From: an uncultured Ectothiorhodospiraceae bacterium
GTDB lineage: Bacteria; Pseudomonadota; Gammaproteobacteria; UBA9214
Direction of reading: 5' to 3'
Assembly (NCBI GenBank): GCA_947259415.1
Contig: CAMYMI010000007.1
Coordinates: 1-35,564 of the forward strand
DNA length: 35,564 nucleotides
The position numbers were made by a program, and so were the translations under genes. Positions 1 to 11,267 of the stretch are shown piece by piece. A model generated the notes under the pieces. It searched no databases. It had not been told where the DNA came from and was given only the letters and a program-made list of their open reading frames with translations. Numbering within the stretch: the first letter of the stretch is position 1; the number at the start of each line of letters is the position of its first letter.

Positions 1-7
1 CTAAAGT

Positions 8-98
8 TGGCGGAGAGGGAGGGATTCGAACCCTCGATGGGCTTTTAACCCATACTCCCTTAGCAGGGGAGCGCCTTCAGCCACTCGGCCACCTCTCC
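8..98 (-). tRNA. tRNA-Ser (anticodon GCU), CCA encoded
   Basis: Read on the minus strand this folds as a class II tRNA. The acceptor arm GGAGAGG pairs with the 3' segment next to an encoded CCA (8-10). The anticodon loop CTGCTAA gives anticodon GCU (serine AGC/AGU), followed by a long variable arm typical of tRNA-Ser and the T arm GGGTTCGAATCCC. The length of 91 nt with CCA fits serine tRNAs. It lies downstream of csrA on the same strand, as in many gammaproteobacteria. Confidence 0.97.
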
Positions 99-206
99 AT
101 TTCTTCCGGCAGTCGAAAGCGGCACGCTGACCACCATCAGAGGATGGCGTAGCATACCGTTGCGTTTATTTGAGGTAAAGCCGGGAACCGGCCGAAACGT
201 GCTTGA

Positions 207-407
207 TCAGGATGACCCGGAACTACTGGAGGGTTCCTGGACCTGTTCCTGCTTGATTCGGTCGTAGATTTCTTCCCGGTGCACTGCGACATCCTTGGGT
301 GCATTGACTCCGATCCTGACCTGATTACCCTTGACGCCAAGTACGGTGACCGTCACATCATCACCTATCATCAACGTCTCGCCCACCCTGCGTGTGAGTA
401 TCAACAT
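207..407 (-). CDS. csrA: Carbon storage regulator CsrA (RsmA)
   Basis: This 66-residue protein starts [17 protein letters not shown] and carries the family core ([18 protein letters not shown], then HREEIYDRI). CsrA is a dimeric RNA-binding protein that recognises GGA motifs in mRNA leaders and controls translation and stability of carbon-metabolism, motility and biofilm messages. The frame stays open upstream, but the ATG at 407 is chosen because CsrA proteins begin here and a strong purine-rich site (AAGGAGAGGGAATA) precedes it. The C-terminus is a Ser-rich tail, which varies in the family. It is the last protein gene of the alaS-lysC-csrA run before tRNA-Ser. Confidence 0.97.
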   Translation of the reverse strand: MLILTRRVGETLMIGDDVTVTVLGVKGNQVRIGVNAPKDVAVHREEIYDRIKQEQVQEPSSSSGSS

Positions 408-544
408 TATTCCCTCTCCTTGTTTTCTGTGTTCCCTGCCAAAGGGTTTATGGCTCTTATTAGAACTGACCGGCCATGTCGTTATTTTTTCGGCTTTTGC
501 GATGAACACTAAAGCCCCACCGTATTTTCGGTAGATTTATAAAG

Positions 545-573
545 AGGATAGCACACCCCTCTAGAAAGGGTGT
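545..573 (-). promoter_or_regulatory. Candidate csrA promoter overlapped by a dyad
   Basis: In the lysC-csrA gap, a perfect inverted repeat ACACCC-N9-GGGTGT (553-573) abuts a possible extended -10 element on the minus strand, TGC followed by TATCCT (545-550). No good -35 is seen. The dyad could be an operator, or a hairpin in a lysC-csrA read-through RNA. It is not followed by a U-run, so it is not a convincing intrinsic terminator. Confidence 0.35.
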
Positions 574-611
574 TAATACTGGTACGTAAAGTAGGTTTTA
601 TTTGACTGATT

Positions 612-1841
612 CTAAACCGTTGCCGGTTGAGCCAGATCAAAGGCGTCATGGAGTGTGCGAACGCCAAGCTCGAGGTACTTTTCATCCACCACGACAGAGA
701 TCTTGATCTCGGAAGTGGAAATCATACGGATATTTACCCCTTCCTTGGCCAAGGCCCCGAACATGGTCGATGCAATACCGGCGTGCGAACGCATGCCGAC
801 ACCCACCAGTGAGATCTTCACGATCTTGTCGTCCCCGGAGACCTCGCGGGCGCCGAGCTTGTTGGCTGTCTGCTGCAGGATGCCCAGTCCCTTGGTGTAG
901 TCGTTGCGGTGAACTGTGAAGGTGAAGTCCGTGGTCGCACCATCAGGTGCCACATTCTGAATAATCATGTCCACCTCGATATTGGCATCGGCAATCGGGC
1001 CCAGCAGTTGGTGTGCCACACCGGGCCGGTCCGGCACACCCAGTACGGTCAGCTTGGCCTCGTCACGATTAAAGGCAATGCCTGAGATCAATGCCTGTTC
1101 CATGTTCTCATCCTCGTAGGTTATGAGCGTACCCTCGCCTTCCTCGAACGAGGACAGTACACGCAGCGGCACGTTGTAACGGCCGGCAAAACTGACGGAG
1201 CGTATCTGCAGCACCTTCGAGCCCAGGCTGGCCATTTCCAGCATTTCCTCAAAGGTAATCCGATCCAGGCGGCGCGCTTCCGGGACCACCCGTGGGTCGG
1301 TGGTATACACGCCATCGACATCGGTATAGATCTGGCACTCGTCCGCCTTGAGTGCCGCGGCCAGAGCCACCGCCGTGGTATCGGAGCCGCCACGGCCGAG
1401 GGTGGTGATATTGCCGTCCTCGTCCACACCCTGGAATCCCGCCACGACCACCACCCGGCCAGCCGCCAGGTCCGCGTGGATCCGCTTGTCGTCGATTTCC
1501 TGGATGCGTGCCTTGTTATGGGCACTGTCTGTAAGGATGTGTACCTGGGTCCCGGTATAGGAGCGCGCCGGACAGCCACGCTTCTCCAGCGCCATGCTCA
1601 GCAGGGCAATCGTGACCTGCTCCCCGGTGGACAGCAGCACATCGAGTTCGCGTGGCACCGGCGCCTCGGTGATGCCGGCCGCCAGCGATAACAGCCGGTC
1701 GGTCTCGCCGCTCATGGCCGATACGACGACCACAATGTCGTTACCCCTGTCACGCCAGCGAAGTACCTTGCCGGCGACATCCTCGATGCGCTCCGTGCTG
1801 CCGACCGAGGTGCCGCCGTATTTTTGAACGATCAGTGCCAT
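612..1841 (-). CDS. lysC: Aspartate kinase
   Basis: This 409-residue aspartokinase phosphorylates L-aspartate with ATP, the first step toward lysine, threonine, methionine and diaminopimelate. The N-terminus MALIVQKYGGTSVGS holds the kinase KYGGTS signature. Further on are GFQGVDEDGNITTLGRGGSDTT (in part) for substrate binding, and two C-terminal ACT regions (VLGVPDRPGVAHQLL, then VSLVGVGMRSHAGIASTMF) for allosteric feedback. The length matches monofunctional LysC. The ATG at 1841 is preferred on homology; a TTG at 1871 would add ten residues. The leader is AT-rich without a strong ribosome site. It lies between alaS and csrA, as in Pseudomonas. Confidence 0.96.
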   Translation of the reverse strand: MALIVQKYGGTSVGSTERIEDVAGKVLRWRDRGNDIVVVVSAMSGETDRLLSLAAGITEAPVPRELDVLLSTGEQVTIALLSMALEKRGCPARSYTGTQVHILTDSAHNKARIQEIDDKRIHADLAAGRVVVVAGFQGVDEDGNITTLGRGGSDTTAVALAAALKADECQIYTDVDGVYTTDPRVVPEARRLDRITFEEMLEMASLGSKVLQIRSVSFAGRYNVPLRVLSSFEEGEGTLITYEDENMEQALISGIAFNRDEAKLTVLGVPDRPGVAHQLLGPIADANIEVDMIIQNVAPDGATTDFTFTVHRNDYTKGLGILQQTANKLGAREVSGDDKIVKISLVGVGMRSHAGIASTMFGALAKEGVNIRMISTSEIKISVVVDEKYLELGVRTLHDAFDLAQPATV

Positions 1842-1942
1842 ATTAGGTTCTGCTTTATAAATGCCTGACAACCTATTGTCATAAAATGAAAATATATTAA
1901 AGCCAGAGATTAAACTGCAGCAGGCAGCCGGTATTAAAGTAG

Positions 1943-4549
<2,607 letters not shown>

Positions 4550-4591
4550 AAACAAACGTTCCGGATGGCCCTTGGCGGCCGTAGCTGGTTG

Positions 4592-4651
4592 AAAAGCTCG
4601 GGCTTTTATTATTCAGACATTGGCGCCGGAAAGAAATACCTTTTAGGTATT
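4592..4651. promoter_or_regulatory. Two small inverted repeats in the alaS leader
   Basis: Between alaS and the repeat block are a hairpin AAAAGC-TCGG-GCTTTT (4592-4607, about 43 bp before the alaS start) and a dyad AATACC-TTTTA-GGTATT (4635-4651). Either could act in the 5' leader of alaS as an operator or RNA structure. Function is not shown by sequence, and no clear promoter hexamers are visible nearby. Confidence 0.25.
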
Positions 4652-4676
4652 AGATCACTGCTGTCCTGCATTTATG

Positions 4677-4842
4677 CCTTCTCCCATTCAAGGGGAGAAG
4701 GTTAGGATGGAGGGCAGCCCTCACCCTCGGCAATTGCTCCTGCTTTGCTCTACCTCCTGCATGGCCCAGGCCAGCCTCTCGACCGGTTCCCGGTTTCACC
4801 TTCTCCCTGCAGTCGTGTGCCTCTCCGACACATGGGAGAGGG
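4677..4842 (-). repeat. Intergenic repeat copy D, with flanking hairpins, between recX and alaS
   Basis: Positions 4751-4810 are the reverse complement of a 60-bp segment found twice near 7.6-7.85 kb, with one mismatch. The similarity continues at reduced identity to about 4827 and down to about 4725. The copy contains the 42-bp internal module (4762-4803) but not the 22-bp one. It is flanked by hairpins CCTTCTCCC/GGGAGAAGG (4677-4701) and CCTCTCC/GGAGAGG (4820-4841). The whole recX-alaS gap (4550-4984) holds no credible gene. Confidence 0.85.
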
Positions 4843-4984
4843 ATGGTCTTTTAGTCAAAGGCGATGTTATTCCATGTCGCTGAATAATACTGGACAGTAT
4901 GAGTCTCTAACTTCAGGCATTTCATTGTGCCATTGACCAGATCTGTGTGACAGCAGGGGAATTAGATGGCAGCTGTGCGCTATC

Positions 4985-5446
4985 CTAGTCCGGGTCCCGG
5001 AACACGGCGGCGATCTGGTCGGCGGTGAAACCGCGCTGCTGGAGAAACCGCATCTGGCGGCTGCGCTCCCTGAAATCGGCCGGCAACGCATCCCCGAAGC
5101 GCTTGCGGCGTACCCGGGCGATCAGTTCGCACCATTCCTCATCGTAGGCTTCCAGGCAGGTGCTGACCAGATCGTCATCGATACCGCGCGCGCGCAGTTC
5201 CGCCCGGATCTTCTGTGGCCCGGAACCGCGCTGAAATCGGGAATGTACGAAGGACTCGGCAAAGCGGGCATCACTCAACAGACCGTCTGTACGCAGTGCG
5301 GCGATCGTCTCATCGACAATCTCCGCGGCAAAGCCCCGCCCTGCCAGCTTGCGGGCCAGTTCGAGCTGGCCGTGTTCCCTGCGCGCGAGGTAGTCGAGTG
5401 CTGCCTTCCTGGCCTGGATGCTGTCGCCGGCCGCCTCAGGCTTCAG
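4985..5446 (-). CDS. recX: Regulatory protein RecX
   Basis: RecX binds RecA filaments and limits their extension and ATPase/coprotease activity. The frame encodes the usual three-helix-repeat sequence ([20 protein letters not shown], then [17 protein letters not shown] in part, then [18 protein letters not shown]). From CTG 5446 it would be 153 residues, the typical RecX size. No ATG, GTG or TTG lies near the conserved N-terminus. The next upstream in-frame ones are deep inside recA and would add long non-homologous sequence. CTG 5446 is preceded at 9 nt by AGGAGG and overlaps the recA stop (5436), consistent with translational coupling. That start is inference; the gene identity is secure. 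Confidence 0.9.
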   Translation of the reverse strand: MKPEAAGDSIQARKAALDYLARREHGQLELARKLAGRGFAAEIVDETIAALRTDGLLSDARFAESFVHSRFQRGSGPQKIRAELRARGIDDDLVSTCLEAYDEEWCELIARVRRKRFGDALPADFRERSRQMRFLQQRGFTADQIAAVFRDPD

Positions 5447-6470
5447 CTTCCACTTCCTCCTGCTCGCTCGCGGCCGCTTTGGTGCCCAGCAGTTCAGCGC
5501 GGATCTTCGCCTCGATGTCGCCGGCGATTTCCGGATTCTGCTTGAGGAATTCGCGCACGTTATCCTTGCCCTGACCGATACGCTCACCGTTGTAGCTGTA
5601 CCAGGCTCCGGACTTCTCGACGAAGCCATGTTGCACGCCGAGGTCGATCAGTTCTGCCTCGCGGGAGATGCCTTCGCCATAGAGGATCTGGAACTCGGCC
5701 TTCTTGAAGGGCGGCGCCATCTTGTTCTTTACCACCTTGACCCGGGTTTCGTTACCGATGATTTCATCGCCCTTCTTGATGGCACCGATGCGGCGGATGT
5801 CCATGCGCACCGAAGAATAGAATTTAAGCGCGTTGCCTCCGGTGGTGGTCTCCGGGTTGCCGAACATGACTCCGATCTTCATGCGGATCTGGTTGATGAA
5901 GATCACCATGGTGTTGGAGCGCTTGATGTTGCCGGTCAGCTTGCGCAGGGCCTGGGACATGAGCCGGGCCTGCAGGCCCATGTGCGAGTCACCCATGTCG
6001 CCCTCGATCTCGGCCTTGGGTGTGAGCGCCGCCACGGAATCGACCACCACCACATCGATCGAGCCGGAACGTACCAGCATGTCGGTGATCTCCAGTGCCT
6101 GTTCGCCGGTATCGGGCTGGGAGACCAGCAGTTCATCGACGTCCACGTCCAGCTTTTCGGCGTATGTCGGGTCGAGCGCGTGCTCGGCGTCCACGAAGGC
6201 GGCCGTACCGCCGGCCTTCTGCGCCTCGGCAATGACCTGCAGGGCGAGCGTGGTCTTGCCGGAAGACTCCGGTCCGTAGACTTCGACGACGCGACCGCGC
6301 GGCAGGCCGCCGATCCCGAGTGCCACGTCCAGCCCCAGTGAACCGGTGGAAACCACATCGACATCACGCACCGCGCTGACATCCCCCATGCGCATCACCG
6401 CACCCTTGCCGAACTGCTTCTCGATCTGGCTCAGTGCCGCACTCAATGCCTTGCGTTTGTTGTCTTCCAT
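5436..6470 (-). CDS. recA: Recombinase RecA
   Basis: The 344-residue recombinase forms ATP-dependent filaments on single-stranded DNA, promotes strand exchange and stimulates LexA self-cleavage. Walker A is GPESSGKTT at residues 66-74. [10 protein letters not shown] gives the Walker B region and [20 protein letters not shown] the L2 neighbourhood (in part). The C-terminus is acidic (EQEEVEAEA), as in other RecA proteins. The start at ATG 6470 ([10 protein letters not shown]) has a strong site GGAGGAGC seven bases before it. recX follows with overlap and thpR ends 67 bp upstream. No LexA-type CTGT-N8-ACAG box is visible in that 67-bp gap. Confidence 0.98.
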   Translation of the reverse strand: MEDNKRKALSAALSQIEKQFGKGAVMRMGDVSAVRDVDVVSTGSLGLDVALGIGGLPRGRVVEVYGPESSGKTTLALQVIAEAQKAGGTAAFVDAEHALDPTYAEKLDVDVDELLVSQPDTGEQALEITDMLVRSGSIDVVVVDSVAALTPKAEIEGDMGDSHMGLQARLMSQALRKLTGNIKRSNTMVIFINQIRMKIGVMFGNPETTTGGNALKFYSSVRMDIRRIGAIKKGDEIIGNETRVKVVKNKMAPPFKKAEFQILYGEGISREAELIDLGVQHGFVEKSGAWYSYNGERIGQGKDNVREFLKQNPEIAGDIEAKIRAELLGTKAAASEQEEVEAEA

Positions 6471-6537
6471 TTGCTCCTCCAAAGTGTTGTTCGTGGTCTG
6501 ACAGTCCGTGTCCGCCACCGTATCGGCGAAGCCGGGA

Positions 6538-7095
6538 TTATCCCATAGATAGGGTCTGGCCCTCTAGCGGCCAGCGCCGGATGATCCGGTATACCGGCCC
6601 GGACGGGTTCGTGACCGACTCGACCAGACAGAACTCGCTGATTGACCAGCAGATCGGGTCGATTTCGGTGACCGGCAACGCGTGTCTGGCCTTACGCGCC
6701 AGGGTCACATGCGCCTGCCAGGGTCGGGGCTCCGGCTGCAGGCCACAGGCCAGCAATGCCGTGCGCAGGGCCTTCACCAATGACCACACCTCGGCCGGGG
6801 GATGGGACGAGCCGGCCCAGAGGATGCGTGGCCGTGGCCAGTAGCCAACACGGTCGATGGTCAATTCAAACGGAGAACCCTGGATGCCTGCCGCGGCCGC
6901 CTCCAGGCATTCGCGCACGCTCGCGGAAACGGAACCGGGAAACGCCAGGGTGATGTGCAGGTTGGCATCGGGCACGCGCCGGGCCTGTTTGTGGATATGG
7001 GCGTGCGCAAAGCCGGCCAGTGCGTCTCGCACCCCGGTATCGGGCCACAGGGCAAAGAACAGGCGTTGCGTTGGCTCAGCCGGCCCCGAGCACAT
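6538..7095 (-). CDS. thpR: RNA 2',3'-cyclic phosphodiesterase (2H family, ThpR/LigT)
   Basis: This 185-residue 2H phosphoesterase contains both signature tetrapeptides, HITL (from residue 47) and HVTL (from residue 129), in a protein starting with the typical RLFFALWPD segment. Family members hydrolyse 2',3'-cyclic phosphate RNA ends and were first described as 2'-5' RNA ligases; the physiological substrate is uncertain. ATG 7095 has GGAGG nine bases upstream and overlaps the end of pncC by 20 bp, so the two are likely cotranslated. It lies directly upstream of recA on the same strand. Confidence 0.93.
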   Translation of the reverse strand: MCSGPAEPTQRLFFALWPDTGVRDALAGFAHAHIHKQARRVPDANLHITLAFPGSVSASVRECLEAAAAGIQGSPFELTIDRVGYWPRPRILWAGSSHPPAEVWSLVKALRTALLACGLQPEPRPWQAHVTLARKARHALPVTEIDPICWSISEFCLVESVTNPSGPVYRIIRRWPLEGQTLSMG

Positions 7096-7564
7096 TCAGC
7101 AGTCCCTCCATGGCATGCGCGACAGACTGACGGCGGACGGCCTCCCGGTCACCGCTGAAATGCCGGGTCTCGACACGCGGTGCACCGCCGCGAGTGGCCC
7201 AGGCGAAACACACCGTCCCGACCGGCTTGCCGGGTACGTCACCACCGGGGCCGGCAATCCCGCTGATGGCCAGTGCCAGGTCCGCCGGGCTGTGCTGCAG
7301 CACCCCTGTTGCCATTTCCCGGACACAGGCCTCACTGACTGCCCCGTCAGCTTCCAGGCTAGCCGCGGGCACGCCCAGCATCTCCTGCTTCGAGTGGTTG
7401 CTGTAGGTCACGAAACCGCACTCGAACCACTGCGAGCTGCCGGCGATATCCGTCAGGCACTTCGCCACCCAGCCACCGGTGCAGGACTCGGCCACGGCCA
7501 GCATCCTGCCCTGCTTCAGCAACGCCTCTCCCACCTGGTACGCAAGCCCTGCCATGTCAGTCAT
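7076..7564 (-). CDS. pncC: Nicotinamide-nucleotide amidohydrolase PncC (CinA C-terminal type)
   Basis: This 162-residue stand-alone CinA C-terminal domain deamidates nicotinamide mononucleotide to nicotinate mononucleotide in pyridine-nucleotide salvage. Family hallmarks are AVAESCTGGWVAKCLTDIAG (residues 23 onward), the VTYSNHSK segment, ISGIAGPGGD and KPVGTVCFAW. The length matches PncC and there is no N-terminal MoCF domain. ATG 7564 is used; a second ATG three codons later is also possible. It is the first gene of the leftward pncC-thpR-recA-recX run, and the composite repeat begins 51 bp upstream. Confidence 0.95.
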   Translation of the reverse strand: MTDMAGLAYQVGEALLKQGRMLAVAESCTGGWVAKCLTDIAGSSQWFECGFVTYSNHSKQEMLGVPAASLEADGAVSEACVREMATGVLQHSPADLALAISGIAGPGGDVPGKPVGTVCFAWATRGGAPRVETRHFSGDREAVRRQSVAHAMEGLLNVLGAG

Positions 7565-7614
7565 GCGAGCATCTTAGTGCAGATCGACAATGCAGCAAAG
7601 TCGCAACGACATCA

Positions 7615-8098
7615 ACCGCAGAGGCGCACGACTGCAGGGAGAAGGTGAGACCGGGAACCGGTCGAGAGGCTGGCCTGGGCCATGCAGGAGGTAGAGTACC
7701 AACAGTAGGCGCTTTAGGCGACGCATGGAGCAGTTACCGAGAGGCCGCAGAGAAACAATCCATAATTGAGCTCACTGCAAAGGCGCACGACCGCAGGGAG
7801 AAGGTGAGACCGGGAACCGGTCGAGAGGCTGGCCTGGGCCATGCAGGAGGTAAAATAACGCATGGAGCAATTACCTGAAGGAGGCAAAGAAAAACATCTA
7901 TAACTAGAAACCCATTATCATCTAATATGTTGAGGAAATTTCCGCCTGCGGGAAAATGACACAGTTTTTCTAGTCATTATTGTCTTTGCGTCCTTTGCGC
8001 CTTTGCGGTGGATTATTTTGAATTCTCCGCGCTCTCTCGGTAACTGCTCCATGCGTTACTCTACCTCCTGCATCCCTGCAGTCGTGCGTCTCTGCGGT
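7615..8098. repeat. Composite intergenic repeat (copies A, B and inverted C) between pncC and mutS
   Basis: This block fills the gap between the divergent pncC and mutS genes. Its outer 26 bp (7615-7640 and 8073-8098) are inverted copies with one mismatch. Copy A (from 7615) and copy B (from about 7776) are direct repeats with a 159-bp period, sharing an identical 60-bp core (7634-7693 and 7793-7852). Copy C (about 8098 down to 8030) is inverted and lacks both internal modules. A short-period tract TTTGCGTCC-TTTGCGCC-TTTGCGGT lies at 7985-8009. The core holds a dyad GACCGG-GAA-CCGGTC. Open frames across it are by-products of the repeat. No promoter is clear. Confidence 0.9.
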
Positions 8099-8162
8099 AA
8101 ATTCACCTGACGGCTGAATACTACCTCCGCAAACAGTGTGTCTTGTTGTAGACTTGCGCGCC

Positions 8163-10736
8163 ATGACAGGATCATCCGGCCACACCCCCATGATGCAGCA
8201 GTATCTCGGCATCAAGTCCGAGTACCCGGACATTCTGGTGTTCTATCGCATGGGGGACTTCTACGAACTGTTCTACGAAGATGCGCGCCGTGCGGCACGC
8301 CTGCTGGATATCACCCTGACGGCACGCGGGCAGTCGGCCGGCGAACCCATTCCCATGGCCGGTGTCCCGGTGCATGCCGCCGAACAATACCTGGGCCGCC
8401 TGGTGCGTCAGGGCGAGTCCGTGGTGATCTGCGAACAGGTCGGCGACGTCAGTGCCGGCAAGGGACCGGTAGATCGCAAGGTGACACGCATCGTGACACC
8501 GGGCACGGTGACCGATGAGGCCCTGCTGGATGAACGCCAGGACAACCTGCTGGTGGCTATCAACAAGGCAGGCAAGACCTGGGGGCTTGCCAGCCTGGAC
8601 CTGGCCGGCGGACGTTTTGGCGTTCAGGAGATCACCACTGACGAGGCCCTGCTGGGCGAACTGGAACGCCTGCATCCCGCCGAACTCGTCTGTAACGAGG
8701 ACGTGGTCCTGCCCGCAACCATTCACAGTGCATCCGGCCTGCGTCTGCAGCCACCCTGGCAGTTCGACAGCGACACTGCCCGGCGCCAGTTGAATGAACA
8801 GTTCGGCACCCGTGATCTTTCCGGCTTCGGTTGTGACGGCTTCGACTGCGCCATCGGCGCCGCGGGCAGCCTGCTGCAATACGTAAAAAACACCCAGCGC
8901 ACCACCCTGCCCCACCTGCGCAGCCTGTGTGTTGAACAGCACGCGGACAGCCTGGTGATGGACGCGGCCACGCGCCGCAACCTGGAGCTGGAGCAGTCAA
9001 GCAGCGGTGCCGAGGGACACACCCTGGTTGCCGTACTCGACCACACGGCAACCGGCATGGGCGGCCGGCTGTTGAGACGCTGGCTGAACCGGCCGTTGCG
9101 CGCTACGGCAGAGCTGCAACGGCGCCAACAGTGCGTGGGCCTGCTGGCAGAAGACCGGCACTTCGAGGGCCTGCACACCGGCTTAAGGGACATTGCCGAT
9201 ATGGAGCGCATCCTGGGACGCGTGGCACTCATGTCGGCACGCCCGCGCGACCTCAGCGGCCTGCGCGACAGCCTCGGGCAGCTTCCCGCCATCCTCGAGC
9301 AACTCTCCGGACTGGAGGATCCCCTGCTGGGCGAAGTTGCCGGGCGCATCGGCGAGCACCCCGAGGCCCGTGAACTGCTGTGCCGGGCCCTGATCGAGAC
9401 CCCGCCGGTACTGCTGCGCGACGGCGGTGTACTCGCCGCCGGCTTCGACGCAGCACTCGATGAACTGCGCAACCTGAGCGAGCATGGCGACCAGGTCCTG
9501 GTCGAGATGGAGACACGGGAACGCGAGCGTACCGGTATCGCCGGCCTCAAGATCAGCTACAACCGGGTGCATGGCTACTACATCGAGGTCAGCCGGCTGC
9601 AGGCCGACAAGGTGCCCGCGGACTACCAGCGCCGCCAGACCCTCAAGGCGGTGGAGCGCTACATCACCCCGGAGCTCAAGGCACACGAGGACAAGGTGCT
9701 GAGTGCGCGCGAACGCGCCCTGGCGCGGGAAAAGGCGCTCTACACCGAGCTGCTGGAGTCACTGGGTACCTATATTGAAGACTTGGGCCACTGTGCTGAA
9801 GCGATCGCCGAACTCGATGTGCTGGCCACCTTTGCCGAGCGCGCACTTACCCTGAACCTCACCTGCCCGGTACTCGACGAGCGACCCGGTATCAGCATCG
9901 AGGGCGGCCGCCACCTGGTGGTCGAACAGCTGCTGGACGAACCCTTCATTTCCAACGATACCCGGCTCAATGCCAAACAGCGCATGCTGATCATTACCGG
10001 ACCCAACATGGGCGGCAAGTCGACGTACATGCGCCAGACAGCACTCATCGTGCTGCTGGCGCATATCGGCTGCTATGTCCCGGCCGACAGGGCGGTCATC
10101 GGTCCTGTCGACCGTATCTTCACCCGCATCGGCGCCTCTGACGACCTTGCCGGCGGGCGTTCCACCTTCATGGTCGAGATGACCGAGACGGCAAACATCC
10201 TGCACAACGCCACTGCCAACAGCCTGGTACTGATGGACGAGATCGGCCGCGGCACCAGCACCTATGACGGCCTGTCACTGGCCTGGGCCTGCGCGGTCGA
10301 TCTCGCCGTGCGCATCAAGGCCTACACGCTGTTCGCGACCCACTACTTTGAACTGACATCACTGCCGGAGACCTATGAAGACATCGCCAACGTGCACCTC
10401 GACGCGGTCGAGCACGGCAACCGGATCGTATTCCTGCACACAGTCAAGCAAGGCGCGGCTGATCGCAGTTATGGCCTGCATGTCGCGGCGCTGGCTGGCG
10501 TACCGCTTACGGTCATCGAGCAGGCGCAGCAGCGCCTGACTGAACTGGAGCAAAGTGCCACCGTCACCCCGGTGAAACCACTACCCCGCGCCCAGATGGG
10601 CCTGTTCGACATCACCACCGGGCATCCCCTGCTGGATGCACTGGAGGGGATCGACCCCGACAGCATGACGCCGCTGCAGGCACACCAGCTGCTCTATACC
10701 CTCAAGGAACTGGCGCGGCAGAAACTCAACGGATAA
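8163..10736 (+). CDS. mutS: DNA mismatch repair protein MutS
   Basis: This 857-residue MutS recognises base mismatches and small loops and recruits MutL. The mismatch-binding Phe-X-Glu is present ([10 protein letters not shown], residues 31-40). The ATPase domain has Walker [10 protein letters not shown] (613-621), then [12 protein letters not shown], then the Walker B/signature [10 protein letters not shown], and the C-terminal tail [18 protein letters not shown]. The length agrees with E. coli (853). ATG 8163 is chosen; in-frame upstream non-ATG codons and an ATG at 8190 are alternatives, and no strong ribosome site marks any of them. It diverges from pncC, and fdxA follows in the same direction. 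Confidence 0.97.
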   Translation: MTGSSGHTPMMQQYLGIKSEYPDILVFYRMGDFYELFYEDARRAARLLDITLTARGQSAGEPIPMAGVPVHAAEQYLGRLVRQGESVVICEQVGDVSAGKGPVDRKVTRIVTPGTVTDEALLDERQDNLLVAINKAGKTWGLASLDLAGGRFGVQEITTDEALLGELERLHPAELVCNEDVVLPATIHSASGLRLQPPWQFDSDTARRQLNEQFGTRDLSGFGCDGFDCAIGAAGSLLQYVKNTQRTTLPHLRSLCVEQHADSLVMDAATRRNLELEQSSSGAEGHTLVAVLDHTATGMGGRLLRRWLNRPLRATAELQRRQQCVGLLAEDRHFEGLHTGLRDIADMERILGRVALMSARPRDLSGLRDSLGQLPAILEQLSGLEDPLLGEVAGRIGEHPEARELLCRALIETPPVLLRDGGVLAAGFDAALDELRNLSEHGDQVLVEMETRERERTGIAGLKISYNRVHGYYIEVSRLQADKVPADYQRRQTLKAVERYITPELKAHEDKVLSARERALAREKALYTELLESLGTYIEDLGHCAEAIAELDVLATFAERALTLNLTCPVLDERPGISIEGGRHLVVEQLLDEPFISNDTRLNAKQRMLIITGPNMGGKSTYMRQTALIVLLAHIGCYVPADRAVIGPVDRIFTRIGASDDLAGGRSTFMVEMTETANILHNATANSLVLMDEIGRGTSTYDGLSLAWACAVDLAVRIKAYTLFATHYFELTSLPETYEDIANVHLDAVEHGNRIVFLHTVKQGAADRSYGLHVAALAGVPLTVIEQAQQRLTELEQSATVTPVKPLPRAQMGLFDITTGHPLLDALEGIDPDSMTPLQAHQLLYTLKELARQKLNG

Positions 10737-10757
10737 ACAGTCAACCCGCAGCAGCTT

Positions 10758-10766
10758 TGCTATAAT
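10758..10766 (+). promoter_or_regulatory. Extended -10 promoter upstream of fdxA
   Basis: TG-C-TATAAT is a perfect extended -10 motif in the 148-bp mutS-fdxA gap, about 120 bp before the fdxA start. No recognisable -35 lies 17 bp upstream, which extended -10 promoters tolerate. It would drive fdxA and possibly the following nuclease genes. Confidence 0.55.
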
Positions 10767-10884
10767 CCGCAACCATAGGTCAATTGTTATCTGATTACAT
10801 ATAGTTATATTTCACACCTGAGAAGATGGATTATGCTGTCGGCAAGCGCACGGCCTGCAACAGCGCGTGATCTAGGAGAATTCC

Positions 10885-11208
10885 ATGACGTTTGTCGTCA
10901 CTGAAAACTGCATCAAGTGCAAACTCACCGACTGTGTCGAGGTGTGCCCGGTGGACTGTTTCCATGAGGGCCCCAACTTTCTGGTGATCGACCCGGATGA
11001 ATGCATTGACTGCACCCTGTGCGAGCCCGAATGCCCGATCAATGCCATCTACGCCGAGGACGACCTGCCCGAGGGCCAGGAACAGTTTCTTGAACTCAAC
11101 GCCGAACTGTCCCGGCTATGGCCGGTCATCACCCAGATGAAGGACCCGCCGGCGGATGCGGATGAGTGGAAGGACAAACCCGACAAGCTCCAGTACCTGG
11201 AACGCTGA
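10885..11208 (+). CDS. fdxA: Ferredoxin FdxA (7Fe, [3Fe-4S][4Fe-4S] type)
   Basis: This 107-residue soluble electron carrier contains nine cysteines at 9, 12, 17, 21, 25, 40, 43, 46 and 50. They sit in the segments [17 protein letters not shown] and [12 protein letters not shown], the seven-iron ferredoxin pattern. The helical C-terminus ([15 protein letters not shown], then KLQYLER) is typical of Azotobacter/Pseudomonas FdxA. ATG 10885 has AGGAG six bases upstream. The mutS-fdxA order is conserved in many gammaproteobacteria. The next gene starts 59 bp downstream and encodes a nuclease with a likely Fe-S cluster. Confidence 0.96.
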   Translation: MTFVVTENCIKCKLTDCVEVCPVDCFHEGPNFLVIDPDECIDCTLCEPECPINAIYAEDDLPEGQEQFLELNAELSRLWPVITQMKDPPADADEWKDKPDKLQYLER

Positions 11209-11267
11209 AGGACTGTCCATAAACCGTAGTCATCCCAGCGCAATGCACCCCGGCCGGGAGGCTTCCC

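Noticed and set aside
4887-4900. Palindrome ATACTG-GA-CAGTAT considered as a LexA/SOS box
   Set aside because: The CTG and CAG halves are separated by only two bases, whereas an SOS box needs about ten; it is also far from recA.
5418-6341. Open frame of 307 codons on the plus strand
   Set aside because: Antisense shadow of recA; no family features.
7645-7878. Open frame of 77 codons across the repeat block
   Set aside because: It encodes the same 20-residue block twice because it runs through two copies of the DNA repeat; no ribosome site or homology.
7615-8098. Direct repeats considered as a CRISPR array
   Set aside because: Only two direct copies, with a 159-bp period, no short unique spacers and no cas genes.
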